Below, one piece after another: positions 18,200-27,309 of a stretch of 64,000 nucleotides of DNA. Position 1 is the first letter of the stretch. Each line of letters opens with the position of its first letter. Position numbers and translations under genes: made by a program. The stretch covers positions 72,382 to 136,381 of the forward strand of contig UCJH01000009.1 in NCBI GenBank assembly GCA_900472785.1, read 5' to 3'. The notes under the pieces were generated by a model. The model did no database searches, was not told where the DNA came from, and was given only the letters and a program-made list of their open reading frames with translations. Source of the DNA: Hyphomicrobiales bacterium (GTDB taxonomy: Bacteria; Pseudomonadota; Alphaproteobacteria; Rhizobiales; Rhizobiaceae).

Positions 18200-19098
18200 T
18201 ATCCGAGCCTCCTGGACACGGTGGTGGATGGTCCGAACGGGCGGCTCATGTCGAATTCGATCTTGCCCACGTACGCTAATCGTAGGATCGAGCTGGCTAC
18301 GACATTTATGCCAGCACATGGACGAGCGGCTTCAGGTGCCTCATCTTGCCATCGTTCCGTCAGCACGTTGAATGGCACCGCCTCGGACAGATGAGCCACG
18401 GTAGCTGGCAGCGGGTGATCGAGAATGCTGCGTTCGACGGCAGAGAGATCCGTTTCACCCCATCGCGGCCTATTGGAGTGGATTAGATTGCGGTTGTAGA
18501 AGCGAGGCTGACTGAGGATCTGTCCAGCCCACATGATTTCATAGGTTGCGCCGCAGTCTTTTTCTAAGGAGAGACCAAGTTCCCGATTACGTTTGCTGCA
18601 CCGCGCTGCATCGACGTCATGCAGGAAATCGATGAATCCGACCGTGCCGTTCCGGCGGAGCACGGCTACATCAGGAATGTGATCTTTCCACTCGGTGCTC
18701 GTTTCATCGCGCGTGGCCGCGATGTAGCGGATCGTAATCGGGAAGGGGGCGATGGCGATGATATCCGGATCGCCGTCGAGCAGCGTAAGTCCATGCAACA
18801 TCCATGGTCCCCGGGCAATCACCATGCCGGATGACCGCACCTTCCTCGTCGTAAACTTGAAGCGACTGTGCTCGCGCACACGGGCCGGAAACGACACGCG
18901 CGGCTCGTGATCCGCCGAGAACAGATACTCGAACGTGCGGCGCAAGTGCTCGGGCTTCCATTCAGACGCATGAGGAACGCACTGCAGGAGCACCTTGTAG
19001 TCATCGAGTGTCGATCGCTTGCGGTCATCCGACGGCAACGGCTTCGTTACGCGGGTCGGCTTCTTCATTTTTCGGGCAGGGCGATGAGGACTTGGCAT
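18199..19098 (-). CDS. TnsA-like protein, apparently lacking two catalytic residues
   Basis: A 299-residue protein, first gene of the transposition operon. Residues 92-200 follow the TnsA nuclease pattern: LLDGDPDIIAIAPFPITIRY, then DHIPDVAVLRRNGTVGFIDF. The aspartate of the PD motif (142-143) is present. At the position of the first catalytic Glu there is ARGPWMLH, and where the E-V-K motif is expected there is FIDFLHDVD, without Lys. It may thus be a non-cleaving subunit. The start at 19098 has AAGGAG 7 bp upstream; an in-frame ATG at 19278 with GGAGAGG at 8 bp is also plausible and would add 60 residues. The stop overlaps tniA by one base. Confidence 0.7.
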   Translation of the reverse strand: MPSPHRPARKMKKPTRVTKPLPSDDRKRSTLDDYKVLLQCVPHASEWKPEHLRRTFEYLFSADHEPRVSFPARVREHSRFKFTTRKVRSSGMVIARGPWMLHGLTLLDGDPDIIAIAPFPITIRYIAATRDETSTEWKDHIPDVAVLRRNGTVGFIDFLHDVDAARCSKRNRELGLSLEKDCGATYEIMWAGQILSQPRFYNRNLIHSNRPRWGETDLSAVERSILDHPLPATVAHLSEAVPFNVLTERWQDEAPEAARPCAGINVVASSILRLAYVGKIEFDMSRPFGPSTTVSRRLG

Positions 19099-19953
19099 TT
19101 TGACTCTCCTTTTTACGTGAAAAAAGGACAGCTCACCGATGTCCGCCAGGGCGGGGGCAGGCGAGGCGGCCAATGGAGCCAGCTTTTTCAGCAGAGATGT
19201 CGAGATCCCGAACTTTTCGAGATTTTCGATATCGATCGGCATGTTGCGTACGCACGGGCTGTGAGCATGACTGATCATTGGCAATGCCTCTCCGTTCACG
19301 CCCCGGGTGCCGGAGCGCGTTCGATGAACTATCTGTTGACATCGGCCAGAACGGGTGGATTTCGCCTGGCGCGCATGCAAGGTCCCACAGGTCGAACCGC
19401 TCGGCAAGAGCTGTGGAACCGCTAACAAATTGATAAGATTGAGGATTCGACGATGGATCCTTGAGGCGTGCGCCAAGTATATCGCGACAAGCGAGTCCTG
19501 CGCCGAGTCCTTTTTGGGACATCGTTGCAAGTAGATCGCAAGCACCGACAGGCTCTGCAATCGAGACGGCGTAGCATCTGCGGAAGTCAAACGACCCGAC
19601 AGCGCAACCCGCGGCAGGGACGATGTGGTGCCTTTGAATCTTTGAAGTCTCGCAGTCGCGTGCGAACGCGCGGCCTTAGGCTCGCGAAGGGATTCCTATT
19701 CGTATTCGCATCGTGTGCATCGCCATGTTTCCTTCATGGAATCCTGGTGGCTCGGCTGTGGCATCATCATGAGCCGGGGAGCCGTATGGATTGCGAGAAA
19801 CCATATGTTCCGTTTCTGTTCTGACGTCAACGGGCCCCACTGAAATTTTCCGGTTGGCTGGAGTGTCGACGAGCCGGATTGATTTCTATGTGATCTCTCA
19901 ACCTTTTCGTGCGAGGCTGCCGCGACAGGGGAGTCGGTCACGGCGGGGGAGAC
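19099..19953. other. Gene-free divergent region between tnsA-like and DUF4365 genes
   Basis: This 855-bp stretch has no convincing gene; the short frames in it are fragmentary. It should carry the promoters of both divergent operons. The last 180 bp before 19098 may be coding if the longer TnsA-like start (19278) is used. A small palindrome GTTC-GAT-GAAC lies at about 19319-19329. No copy of the 19-bp end repeats was seen here. Confidence 0.55.
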
Positions 19954-20514
19954 GTGCTCACAAAGAACCACGCACAGGAGGGGCTGAGCCGGGCATACAT
20001 GCAAGCGGTGTCATCCACGGCGCGAGTATGGATGAGTATGCAGGACGAATTCGACTATGGATTCGATGGCCAGCTCGACTTGATCGCGGACATCCGGGTG
20101 GATCCAGACGGTCGACGGCAACTCATAAAGGCCGGATATGTCATCGATTTCCAGCTCAAGTGTTCGCAGAACTGGACCGAGATCGGTGACGACATCGTCT
20201 GGAGCATCAAGTCTAGCGCGTACAACAAGCTCGCAGGACGCGGTGCGGGTGCGATACCGTCCGTTCTCATCCTGATGTGCCTTCCGGATGATCAGACACC
20301 GTGGGCTGAATTCTCGGAAGATTCGCTCGTCCTTCGTAAGTGCTGCTACTTCACCACGATATCTGGCCCGCGACTGGAAAATGACGCCTCCACGAAGCAA
20401 ATCAGGATCCCCAGGACCAATCTTCTGGATTCATCGAGCTTGTTGAGCATCCTCGAGCAGAATAGAACCCGCCTCGACGGCTTCTTCGCACCAAGGGCCG
20501 AGGAAGCGCCATGA
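19954..20514 (+). CDS. DUF4365 protein, putative PD-(D/E)XK nuclease
   Basis: A 186-residue protein. The pattern matches DUF4365: LSRAYMQAVSSTARVW, then YGFDGQLDLIADI, then YVIDFQLKCS, then YNKLAGRGAG, SVLILMCLPDD and PWAEFSED. D38 (in GFDGQLDL) and Q67-x-K69 (FQLK) fit a PD-(D/E)XK core of the QxK type. The start is uncertain: GTG 19954 has GGGGGA very close upstream, and GTG 19909 is also open. It is the first gene of a three-gene operon; its stop overlaps the next start (ATGA). DUF4365 domains are often found in antiphage loci. The function here is inferred, not shown. Confidence 0.75.
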   Translation: MLTKNHAQEGLSRAYMQAVSSTARVWMSMQDEFDYGFDGQLDLIADIRVDPDGRRQLIKAGYVIDFQLKCSQNWTEIGDDIVWSIKSSAYNKLAGRGAGAIPSVLILMCLPDDQTPWAEFSEDSLVLRKCCYFTTISGPRLENDASTKQIRIPRTNLLDSSSLLSILEQNRTRLDGFFAPRAEEAP

Positions 20515-21626
20515 AGATCAGTCGCCAAAACATAGAGCGCTACCTCGATGATCGTGGCTGGAAGCGTCAGGTTAGCGCAGACGCGTCCTTGATAAGGTAC
20601 CAGCTCACGGGCGACGAAGGCTTGAACGGAGCCGTGAATATCTTCTTTTCGAGTACCGACGATCTGGACGTGCGCGTAAACGAAGCTGCTGCAGCGCTGG
20701 AGGTGATCCGGCAGGTCTACAATCTCTCCGAACCAGCTTTGCGGGCTGGCCTGACGTCCCTGGCGTTTGACAAGATTCTCGCCACGATCCCCGACGACTA
20801 CATCAGAAACGAATCCATAGAGCTTCGTGCGGCCAGATCCTACCTGAATGGAATGAAGGGCTTGATCGCAGCATCCGCGATGAGCGAGCTGACAGGCGAG
20901 CGGACATTCCGGAGAACGAACAAGGAGGCTTCGGACTATGCGGACAGGTGCCGGTTCGCGCATACCTTCAAGGGCAGCTTCGGCCTCGCTATCGAATCTC
21001 CAGTAGGATTCAATGACCAGACTGAACTTGCGTTCATCGAGCCGACGATCCCATTTGGTCGCAAGGTAATCCGCCGCATCGCGAACGGCCTCCAGTCGGT
21101 TGTAAAGTCCTTCAGTGAGGATAGTCTATCGCCGATCCTGGACGCTGCCGATGGTCTCAACGCCAACATGTGCAGCGAGTTGGTCAGCATAATCGATCGG
21201 TCAGAGATCCCCCGGATCGATATCGCTTTTGTGCTCTCGCCCGAGTGGGAGCCCGACGTTCCGCCACCGCCGGCCTTCCACATCGATGCCCGATATCGAG
21301 AGCTGCTGAAGGACGCATCCGCCCGACTGACCTCTGAGGACGACGCGCAACCTGTTACAGTTGTCGGCCGCATCGTCAACTTGCACGCAGATCTCGATCC
21401 CGATGACCTGCTAGATGCCGACGTCGATCGCATCGTTCAGGCGAACTGGGATAGCCCCGAGCACGGCCTCATCAAGGTTTCAATCGGCTTGAGTCCGGCA
21501 GGTTACCTTGCCGCGGTCGAAGCTCATGGCAAAGGTCAGCTCATTTCCGTTCAAGGCGCACTGCGACGCAAATCGCGTTCGTGGATCCTACAGGATGCAC
21601 AGGAGCCGAGGTTCATCCAGATATGA
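20511..21626 (+). CDS. Unknown protein, middle gene of the putative defence operon
   Basis: A 371-residue protein that I do not recognise. The start overlaps the DUF4365 stop (ATGA at 20511-20514) and the stop overlaps the HEPN start (21623-21626). The N-terminal half is mixed, with a helical part at about 85-145. The C-terminal 90 residues (VTVVGRIVNLHAD, then KVSIGLSP, GQLISVQGALRRKSRSWILQDA) show alternating beta strands like an OB fold, suggesting nucleic-acid or ligand binding. No transmembrane segment or catalytic motif is visible. Its position between a nuclease-like and a HEPN protein suggests a sensor or scaffold. Confidence 0.65.
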   Translation: MKISRQNIERYLDDRGWKRQVSADASLIRYQLTGDEGLNGAVNIFFSSTDDLDVRVNEAAAALEVIRQVYNLSEPALRAGLTSLAFDKILATIPDDYIRNESIELRAARSYLNGMKGLIAASAMSELTGERTFRRTNKEASDYADRCRFAHTFKGSFGLAIESPVGFNDQTELAFIEPTIPFGRKVIRRIANGLQSVVKSFSEDSLSPILDAADGLNANMCSELVSIIDRSEIPRIDIAFVLSPEWEPDVPPPPAFHIDARYRELLKDASARLTSEDDAQPVTVVGRIVNLHADLDPDDLLDADVDRIVQANWDSPEHGLIKVSIGLSPAGYLAAVEAHGKGQLISVQGALRRKSRSWILQDAQEPRFIQI

Positions 21627-22180
21627 GTGTTGGTGATCAGGATTCGGCATTGTCGCGGCTGGACTTCGATCGTCTGAGCTTTGATCCCCGGGAGCTTTCC
21701 GCGCGGCTTGCTGCAGCAGAGGATTGGGGGAAGCTGGTCGTTTGCCACATCTATCTCGACCACATCCTCACAGCAGCCCTGACGGATCATATGCCGAGAG
21801 CCGAATCCTATCTGAAGAGCGGCTACAAGACATTCGCAGATAAGGTTGCACTATGTCAGGCGCTTGCGATTATCGACGACGAGATCGCTGTGACGCTGAA
21901 GTCCATCAACCGTCATAGAAACAAGTTCGCCCACCGACTTGTATTTGACGTTCCGGACGAAACCAAGGTTGCCCTCTTCAAGGAATTCTCACCGTCGAGG
22001 CCGAAGGAGCATGTTCTCGGCCCGGATGGGTTCGACAATTTCCTCTTCACCGTCGTGATGCTTTCAGAATTTGAACGCATCTACACCCAGGTGATCGCCG
22101 AAAAAGATAGGGAGATCGCGTTCCATCGCGAGCGGATGCTGGAGATCGCGATCGATATGTTCGCGGAGCCAAGGATTTAA
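21623..22180 (+). CDS. HEPN-domain protein (MltR/DUF4145-like)
   Basis: A 185-residue, mainly helical protein. It contains KTFADKVALCQALAIID and the motif R99-N100-KFA-H104 (INRHRNKFAH), the HEPN signature RN-x3-H that forms the RNase site in many toxins and defence effectors. The closest overall pattern that I know is MltR/DUF4145. ATG 21623 overlaps the preceding stop. It ends the three-gene operon. It may be an RNase effector, or a non-catalytic HEPN protein as in MltR. The following 520 bp to the transposon end repeats are gene-free. Confidence 0.75.
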   Translation: MSVGDQDSALSRLDFDRLSFDPRELSARLAAAEDWGKLVVCHIYLDHILTAALTDHMPRAESYLKSGYKTFADKVALCQALAIIDDEIAVTLKSINRHRNKFAHRLVFDVPDETKVALFKEFSPSRPKEHVLGPDGFDNFLFTVVMLSEFERIYTQVIAEKDREIAFHRERMLEIAIDMFAEPRI

Positions 22181-22700
22181 TCCTTCCGGCCTATTGGTGG
22201 TAGGGTTGTGATACGCGTTCTGGCGCCTGCGCTTGAGAGCCATGTACCGTGTTTGAAGCTATATTTTTACTATTCTAAGCCATTTCTTGCGTCTTTTTAA
22301 TGTAACTTCGGTGCCGATATCCGCGTGCCGTAATTACATGCATAATTCTGTGTGTCAGGGTGTATAGATCCGGTGAAATCTCGCAATTTTTGGCGCGGTT
22401 GCACGAAAAATAGGCCGAAATTTATTTTCCAACCCATTCCGAAGCGATGTTGAGCTTGAGCGTTACTCTCAAGGACTCAATCCTTGTGGAGACGTGCTAG
22501 CGCCTTCTTCGCCGTTCCAAAAACATCCACAAAATGATCGGAAAAAGAGCCTGCCGAGCGGTGCTGCCGCTCTCGTTTCGATCGACTGCCCTGGGGCCAT
22601 GCAGGCGGCTGCGGCAGATCAATGCTAACTGCCCGACGACCGGCCACAAAATGCCTTATCGGAGGCCGTTTACTGATTTTATTGGGTTATTTTGAACTGG
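22181..22700. other. Gene-free segment before the transposon right end
   Basis: These 520 bp contain no credible gene. The first part is AT-rich relative to its neighbours. Two overlapping inverted repeats lie at 22,455-22,486: CTTGAG/CTCAAG and CAAGGA/TCCTTG. They could form alternative hairpins but have no T run. I saw no integrase, CRISPR repeat or tRNA-like structure. Confidence 0.6.
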
Positions 22701-22768
22701 GTGTACGCTGATGCCAAGCCCAGTGCACGTTGTTGGCAAGCTGGTGTACGCTGTTGCCAAGCACTACA
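22701..22768. mobile_element. Putative right end of the Tn7-like element: three 19-bp repeats and terminal TACA
   Basis: Three repeats lie at 22701-22719 (GTGTACGCTGATGCCAAGC), 22723-22741 (GTGCACGTTGTTGGCAAGC) and 22744-22762 (GTGTACGCTGTTGCCAAGC). The first and third differ by one base; the second differs from the third by three. The 21-22-bp spacing (two helical turns) is like the TnsB sites of Tn7 ends. The array is followed by ACTACA ending at 22768, so the outward-read end begins TGTAGTGCTTGGC, consistent with the usual 5'-TGT. The flank GAAGC (22769-22773) would be one copy of a 5-bp target duplication. Confidence 0.75.
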
Positions 22769-22775
22769 GAAGCTT

Positions 22776-22852
22776 TGGTGCACCCGACTGGATTCGAACC
22801 AGTGACCTCTGCCTTCGGAGGGCAGCACTCTATCCAGCTGAGCTACGGGTGC
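22776..22852 (-). tRNA. tRNA-Arg, anticodon CCG, with encoded CCA
   Basis: A 77-nt tRNA gene on the minus strand. The acceptor stem is GCACCCG with CGGGTGC, the discriminator base A and CCA (22778-22776). D-arm AGCTGGATAGAGT, anticodon stem CTGCC/GGCAG with loop CTCCGAA, and T-arm ACTGGTTCGAATCCAGT are all standard. The anticodon CCG reads CGG arginine codons. The 3' end faces the putative transposon end, 7 bp away. Confidence 0.96.
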
Positions 22853-23062
22853 ATTCTTGGACGGCGGTGCCGTCGAAGCAGGCTGTGACCGGTTCATAGC
22901 TCAGGACTGCCGCCGCTTCAATGGCGAATGCATCTCAAGCCAAAGGAATTTCCCGCATCGGGGCCGGGCGGGCACGCGGATGCAATCCGCAGGACGGTCG
23001 CATCCGTAGAGGATTGAAAGAGGGATCTCTCGGCTAGGCTCTACAACAGTCAGGGAAACGGG

Positions 23063-23761
23063 ATGACGTCGCTTGAGACAGGACTGAAGGCGGTGGTTGT
23101 CGGCGCGAGCGGCGGCATCGGTTTGGCGGTCGCTGCGGCGCTGGAGGCCGATCGCCGATATGCCTCCGTCATCAGGCTTTCGCGCTCCCAGACTGGTCTT
23201 GATCTCGTAGACGAGGCGACCATCCGGCAGGCGGCATCTGACGTCGGTGACCGTTTCGGGACTATAGATCTGGTCTTCGATGCAACGGGTGCACTTGCCA
23301 TGGATGGACAGGGGCCGGAGAAGACCATTCGGGCGATCGATCCGGCAGCGATGGCAAAACAATTCGCGGTCAACGCCATCGGGCCCGCGCTGCTTCTGAA
23401 ACATTTCGCACCCTTGCTGCACAGGGATCGCCGCGCGGTGTTCGCAACGCTGTCGGCGCGTGTCGGCTCCATCGGCGACAATCGGCTGGGCGGCTGGATT
23501 TCCTATCGTGCGGCCAAGGCCGCGCTGAACCAGATCGTCCGGACTGCGGCGATCGAGATCGCTCGAAGCCGCCCGCTGTCCTTGGTCGTGGCGCTCCATC
23601 CCGGTACCGTGGAGACGTCCTTGAGTGCGGACTTCAGTCGCAACCACGCAGTCTTCTCGCCAGCCGAGGCGGCAGCGAAGCTGCTTGCCGTGCTTGAGGG
23701 GCTGGACTCATCCCGAACAGGCGGATTTTTCGCTTATGACGGCCAGTCGATCGAATGGTAG
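23063..23761 (+). CDS. SDR-family oxidoreductase (C-factor-like)
   Basis: A 232-residue short-chain dehydrogenase. The nucleotide-binding motif is VVGASGGIGLAVA (about 11-23), and the catalytic region has S in LSARVGSI and Y-x3-K in ISYRAAKAALNQIV. The end GGFFAYDGQSIEW is typical of the CsgA/C-factor-like group of classical SDRs. Substrate unknown; cytoplasmic. It is the first protein gene beyond the tRNA, in what looks like chromosomal backbone. It is convergent with the xyl-type ABC operon, with a terminator between them. Confidence 0.88.
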   Translation: MTSLETGLKAVVVGASGGIGLAVAAALEADRRYASVIRLSRSQTGLDLVDEATIRQAASDVGDRFGTIDLVFDATGALAMDGQGPEKTIRAIDPAAMAKQFAVNAIGPALLLKHFAPLLHRDRRAVFATLSARVGSIGDNRLGGWISYRAAKAALNQIVRTAAIEIARSRPLSLVVALHPGTVETSLSADFSRNHAVFSPAEAAAKLLAVLEGLDSSRTGGFFAYDGQSIEW

Positions 23762-23770
23762 GCGCACAAC

Positions 23771-23800
23771 AAAAAATGCCGCGCTTCATGGGCGCGGCAT
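23771..23800 (-). terminator. Terminator of the XylF-type ABC operon
   Basis: A 9-bp stem, ATGCCGCGC (23776-23784) and GCGCGGCAT (23792-23800), is followed on the minus strand by a run of six T. It lies between the convergent SDR gene and ATPase gene and terminates the leftward operon. Confidence 0.8.
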
Positions 23801-23823
23801 CATTTCTCTGAAAGCGGTATCGG

Positions 23824-24609
23824 TCAGGCTGTCTGCATGGCGCCCGGACCGGCGATGGCGCCGGGCGGGACCTTGCCGAGGATGATCATGCCCAGCACTT
23901 CGTCCTTGGTCACGTCTTCGGTGCGGGCATGGCCGACGACCTGGCCGTTCTTCATTACCGAAACACGATCGGCGAGGTCGAAGACGTCGTGGATGTCGTG
24001 GCTGATGAGGAAGATGCCGATGCCTTCGCGCTTCAGCTGCTTGATCAGTTCCCCGACCTGCGCCGTTTCCTGCGGGCCGAGCGCTGCCGTCGGCTCGTCC
24101 ATGATCAGGATGCGAGCGTCGAACAGGATGGCGCGAGCAATGGCGACGGACTGGCGCTGACCGCCGGAGAGTGCCTTTACCGGCTCCTTGAAGCGGCGGA
24201 AGTTGGGGTTGAGGCGCCCCATGACTTCGCGCGCCTTGGCCTCCATCGCGACGTCGTCCAGCGTGCCCCAGGGGGTGCGCAGTTCGCGGCCGAGATAGAG
24301 ATTGGCGGCGGCATCGACGTTGTCGGCGACGGCGAGCGTCTGGTAGATCGTCTCGATGCCGTAGCCCTTGGCATCGCGCGGATTGCCGATCTGCACCGGT
24401 TCGCCGTTGATCAGGATTTCTCCCGAATCGCGCTTGTAGGCGCCAGACAGGATCTTGATAAGCGTCGATTTGCCGGCGCCGTTGTGACCGAGAAGGGCAA
24501 CGACTTCGCCGGGATAGAGATCGACCGAGGCATTGTCGACGGCGTGGATGCCGCCGAAGGAGATGGAGATGTTCTTCATCTCCACGAGGGGAGTGCGCTG
24601 TTGGGTCAT
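23824..24609 (-). CDS. Sugar ABC transporter ATP-binding protein (single domain, XylG-like)
   Basis: A 261-residue ABC ATPase with one nucleotide-binding domain. The open frame extends upstream to 24798, but [25 protein letters not shown] at 24609 fits the family. Walker A is [14 protein letters not shown], the signature is [15 protein letters not shown], Walker B is [12 protein letters not shown] and the switch His is in [12 protein letters not shown]. coli XylG is about twice this length because it has two fused domains; here one domain must dimerise. It is last in the binding protein-permease-ATPase operon (13-bp gap to the permease). Confidence 0.9.
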   Translation of the reverse strand: MTQQRTPLVEMKNISISFGGIHAVDNASVDLYPGEVVALLGHNGAGKSTLIKILSGAYKRDSGEILINGEPVQIGNPRDAKGYGIETIYQTLAVADNVDAAANLYLGRELRTPWGTLDDVAMEAKAREVMGRLNPNFRRFKEPVKALSGGQRQSVAIARAILFDARILIMDEPTAALGPQETAQVGELIKQLKREGIGIFLISHDIHDVFDLADRVSVMKNGQVVGHARTEDVTKDEVLGMIILGKVPPGAIAGPGAMQTA

Positions 24610-24622
24610 TGTTCGTACTCCT

Positions 24623-25948
24623 CTACTTGGCCCGGCCGCGATAAACGGTGTCGAGCCACACGGCCATGACCAGCACGACGCCGATGACGATGCTTTGCAG
24701 CGGCGTATCGACCCGAAGCAGAACCATGCCGGATTGCAGTGATTGCATGACGATGGCGCCCAGAACCGCACCGGCGATCGTGCCCATGCCGCCGGCAAGC
24801 GATGTACCGCCGATGACCGCTGCGGCGATCGTATACAGTTCGTCGAGCGTGCCCTGGGCGTTGGTTGCCGCGTTGAGGCGAGCCGTCGAGATCGCCGCGG
24901 CGATGGCGCAGAGGGCGCCCATCAGCGCGAAGATACGCACCGTCACCCAGCGGGTCTTGATGCCGGCAAGCTCGGCAGCTTCAGGGTTGCCGCCGATGGC
25001 GAAGACGTAGCGGCCGAAACGGGTGCGCGTTGTCAGGAAGCTCATGGCAATGGCGATGCCGACGGCCATCAGAACCGGAACGGCGATGCCGAGCGGAATC
25101 TGCAGCCCACCTTCAGGCCAGGGGATATTGTGCAGCTCGGCATACTTCTTGGCGAGGTTGACCGGCATGTAATAGCTGTTGAGAACCCAGACGGTGCCGA
25201 GAACGCTGAGGCAGCCGATGACCGACAGGAAATACTCCGCCCACATCGGACGCAGCGGGAAACCGAAGCGCTTGCGCTGCTTGCGGGAGTTGACGATCGA
25301 CAGGACGATGAAGACGCAGGCGATGACGCCGACGATCCAGCTCGCCGTCGCCCCGATCGAGCCGTCCGCGCCGCCGCCCATGATGCGGAATTTCGTATCC
25401 ATCGGCGCAACGGTGGCGCCGCTGATGACGAGGAACGCGCCGGCGCGCCAGATCAGAAGGCCACCCAGCGTCACGATGAAGGAGGGAACGCTGAGGAAGG
25501 CGACGATCATGCCCTGGAAGGCGCCGATCGCCGTCCCAAGCGCGATGCCGACCACAAGCGCGATGATCCATGTCGTCGGATTGTCGAAGCCAATGAGCGG
25601 CGGCAGGATTTTGGCCTGGGTGATCGCCATGATCATGCCGACGAAACCGAGGATCGAACCGACCGAGAGGTCGATGTTGCGGGTGACGATGACCAGAACC
25701 ATGCCTGTCGCCATCACCGAAACCGAGGATGCCTGAACGGTCAGGTTCCAGAGGTTGCGGGGCGTCAGGAACAGGCCGCCGAACAGGCCGCCGGTAAAAA
25801 GCTGAAAGCCGAGCCAGATGATCAGCAAGGCACCGATCATGCCGAGAAGGCGCGTGTCGATCTCGGTTGCCTGCAGGAAGCGCTGCAAGGCAGGTCCCTG
25901 GGTCTTGAGCGTGCTGCTGGCAGGTGCGGCAATGGTGTTGTTTGCCAT
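24623..25948 (-). CDS. Sugar ABC transporter permease (XylH-like)
   Basis: A 441-residue inner-membrane protein of the ribose/xylose permease family. Many hydrophobic segments are visible. The family motifs include [20 protein letters not shown] near the N-terminus, [28 protein letters not shown]-like residues in the middle, and [21 protein letters not shown] near 330. It is slightly longer than E. coli XylH (393) because of a central insert ([12 protein letters not shown] to QIPLGIAV). It works with the XylF-like binding protein and the single-domain ATPase. A stem-loop lies between it and the binding-protein gene. Confidence 0.9.
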   Translation of the reverse strand: MANNTIAAPASSTLKTQGPALQRFLQATEIDTRLLGMIGALLIIWLGFQLFTGGLFGGLFLTPRNLWNLTVQASSVSVMATGMVLVIVTRNIDLSVGSILGFVGMIMAITQAKILPPLIGFDNPTTWIIALVVGIALGTAIGAFQGMIVAFLSVPSFIVTLGGLLIWRAGAFLVISGATVAPMDTKFRIMGGGADGSIGATASWIVGVIACVFIVLSIVNSRKQRKRFGFPLRPMWAEYFLSVIGCLSVLGTVWVLNSYYMPVNLAKKYAELHNIPWPEGGLQIPLGIAVPVLMAVGIAIAMSFLTTRTRFGRYVFAIGGNPEAAELAGIKTRWVTVRIFALMGALCAIAAAISTARLNAATNAQGTLDELYTIAAAVIGGTSLAGGMGTIAGAVLGAIVMQSLQSGMVLLRVDTPLQSIVIGVVLVMAVWLDTVYRGRAK

Positions 25949-26098
25949 ATCCCGGGTACTCCCCCTTATTCTTGTCTCTACGGCGCCGCGTGCCTTTTGG
26001 GTACACAGGAACGCTGTAACGCTTGGATCGCTGCAGAATTCCGCCCTGAATCAAAGCTGACCCAGGCGATCCTGCCATCAGGTGACGCCCATCATAGA

Positions 26099-26126
26099 AG
26101 CGCCGCAACGAGGTCGCTGCGGCGCT
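26099..26126 (-). promoter_or_regulatory. Intercistronic stem-loop after the XylF-like gene
   Basis: A 9-bp perfect stem, AGCGCCGCA (26099-26107) and TGCGGCGCT (26118-26126), lies in the 215-bp gap between the binding-protein and permease genes. It has no T run, so it probably stabilises the 3' end of the binding-protein mRNA or partly attenuates transcription. Confidence 0.55.
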
Positions 26127-26163
26127 CTTGACGGGACCTTACATGCCCCCGATCAGGATCGGA

Positions 26164-27204
26164 TCAGTTGCAGACGGCAACCGTTCCAGCCTTGACGCCC
26201 TGGCAGGTTTCTTCCTTGGAAATCCAGCCGGCATCGATGACGACGTTGAGGTTGTCCTTGGTGATCGGCTGCGGAGCGATGAAGAAAGACTGCATCTCCA
26301 CAGCCTTCGGCCCACCGGCAAACTTCACAGTGCCCGGAATGGCGTCCATCGCGGTGCCGCCGGCCAGTGCTACGGCGATTTCGCCGGCCTTCTTGCCGAG
26401 TTCGCGCGAATCCTTCCAGACCGAAACGGTCTGCGTGCCGAGAGCGACGCGGTTCAGGGCGGCCTTGTCGCCATCCTGGCCGGAAACCGGTACCGAACCG
26501 GCAAGACCCTGGGCTTCGAGAGCAGCAACGACGCCGCCGGCCATGCCGTCGTTGGACGAAACGACGCCGTCAACCTTGTTGTCGTTGGCGGTCAGGAACT
26601 GTTCCATGTTCTTCTGCGCGACTTCAGGCTTCCAGCCGTCCGTGTAGGCTTCGCCGACATTCTTGATCTTGCCGGAATCGATGGCTTCCTTCAGCACTTC
26701 CATCTGTCCGGAGAACAGGAAGTCTGCGTTCGGATCGGTCGATGCGCCCTTGATGAAGACGTAGTTGCCTTCCGGCTTGACCTTGAACACTTCGGCTGCC
26801 TGCATGCGGCCGACTTCCTTGTTGTCGAAGGTGATGTAGTAGGCAGCCGGATTTTCGATCAGGCGGTCGTAGCCGACGACCGGAATGCCTTCAGCAGCGG
26901 CCTTTTCGATCGCCGGGCCGATGGCTTCGGAATCCTGGGCCAGAACGATGATGGCGTTTGCGCCCTGGGCAATCAGCGATTCGATGTCGGTCAGCTGCTT
27001 TGCGGCAGAAGCTTGAGCGTCAGCCGAAACATACTTATCGCCGGACGCTTCGAGCGCTGCCTTGATGGCGGCTTCGTCCGTCTTCCAGCGTTCTTCCTGG
27101 AAGTTCGACCAGGAAACGCCGATCGTGAGATCTTTCGCGATGGCAACGGAGTGCAAGGAAACGATGATGGCAGCCCCTGCCATCAGCTTGAAAACTGATT
27201 TCAT
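26164..27204 (-). CDS. xylF: XylF-type sugar-binding protein of an ABC importer
   Basis: A 346-residue periplasmic binding protein. ATG 27204 (SD GGGAGGAC) gives a clean signal peptide, cleaved after about AIA23. The mature protein follows E. coli XylF closely: [66 protein letters not shown] and [26 protein letters not shown]. XylF binds D-xylose, so that is the likely ligand; a related sugar cannot be excluded. It begins the leftward operon and is divergent from the ROK regulator. The operator palindrome at 27310-27330 lies in the shared intergenic region. Confidence 0.88.
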   Translation of the reverse strand: MKSVFKLMAGAAIIVSLHSVAIAKDLTIGVSWSNFQEERWKTDEAAIKAALEASGDKYVSADAQASAAKQLTDIESLIAQGANAIIVLAQDSEAIGPAIEKAAAEGIPVVGYDRLIENPAAYYITFDNKEVGRMQAAEVFKVKPEGNYVFIKGASTDPNADFLFSGQMEVLKEAIDSGKIKNVGEAYTDGWKPEVAQKNMEQFLTANDNKVDGVVSSNDGMAGGVVAALEAQGLAGSVPVSGQDGDKAALNRVALGTQTVSVWKDSRELGKKAGEIAVALAGGTAMDAIPGTVKFAGGPKAVEMQSFFIAPQPITKDNLNVVIDAGWISKEETCQGVKAGTVAVCN

Positions 27205-27309
27205 GTAGTCCTCCCAAGAGACTGCTGACCGCCCGTGCGAACCTCCCGCACGACCCACCGGTCAGCCAAAAAACACTATCGAAATGATCGCCAACTTCGG
27301 TGGCGAGTT

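Noticed and set aside
22181-22775. Phage-type integrase or attachment site at the tRNA
   Set aside because: No tyrosine or serine recombinase gene was seen near the tRNA, and the insertion point is outside the tRNA sequence, unlike integrase att sites.
22679-22897. Short open frames over the tRNA-Arg gene
   Set aside because: The peptide [25 protein letters not shown] is the usual translation of a tRNA gene, not a protein.
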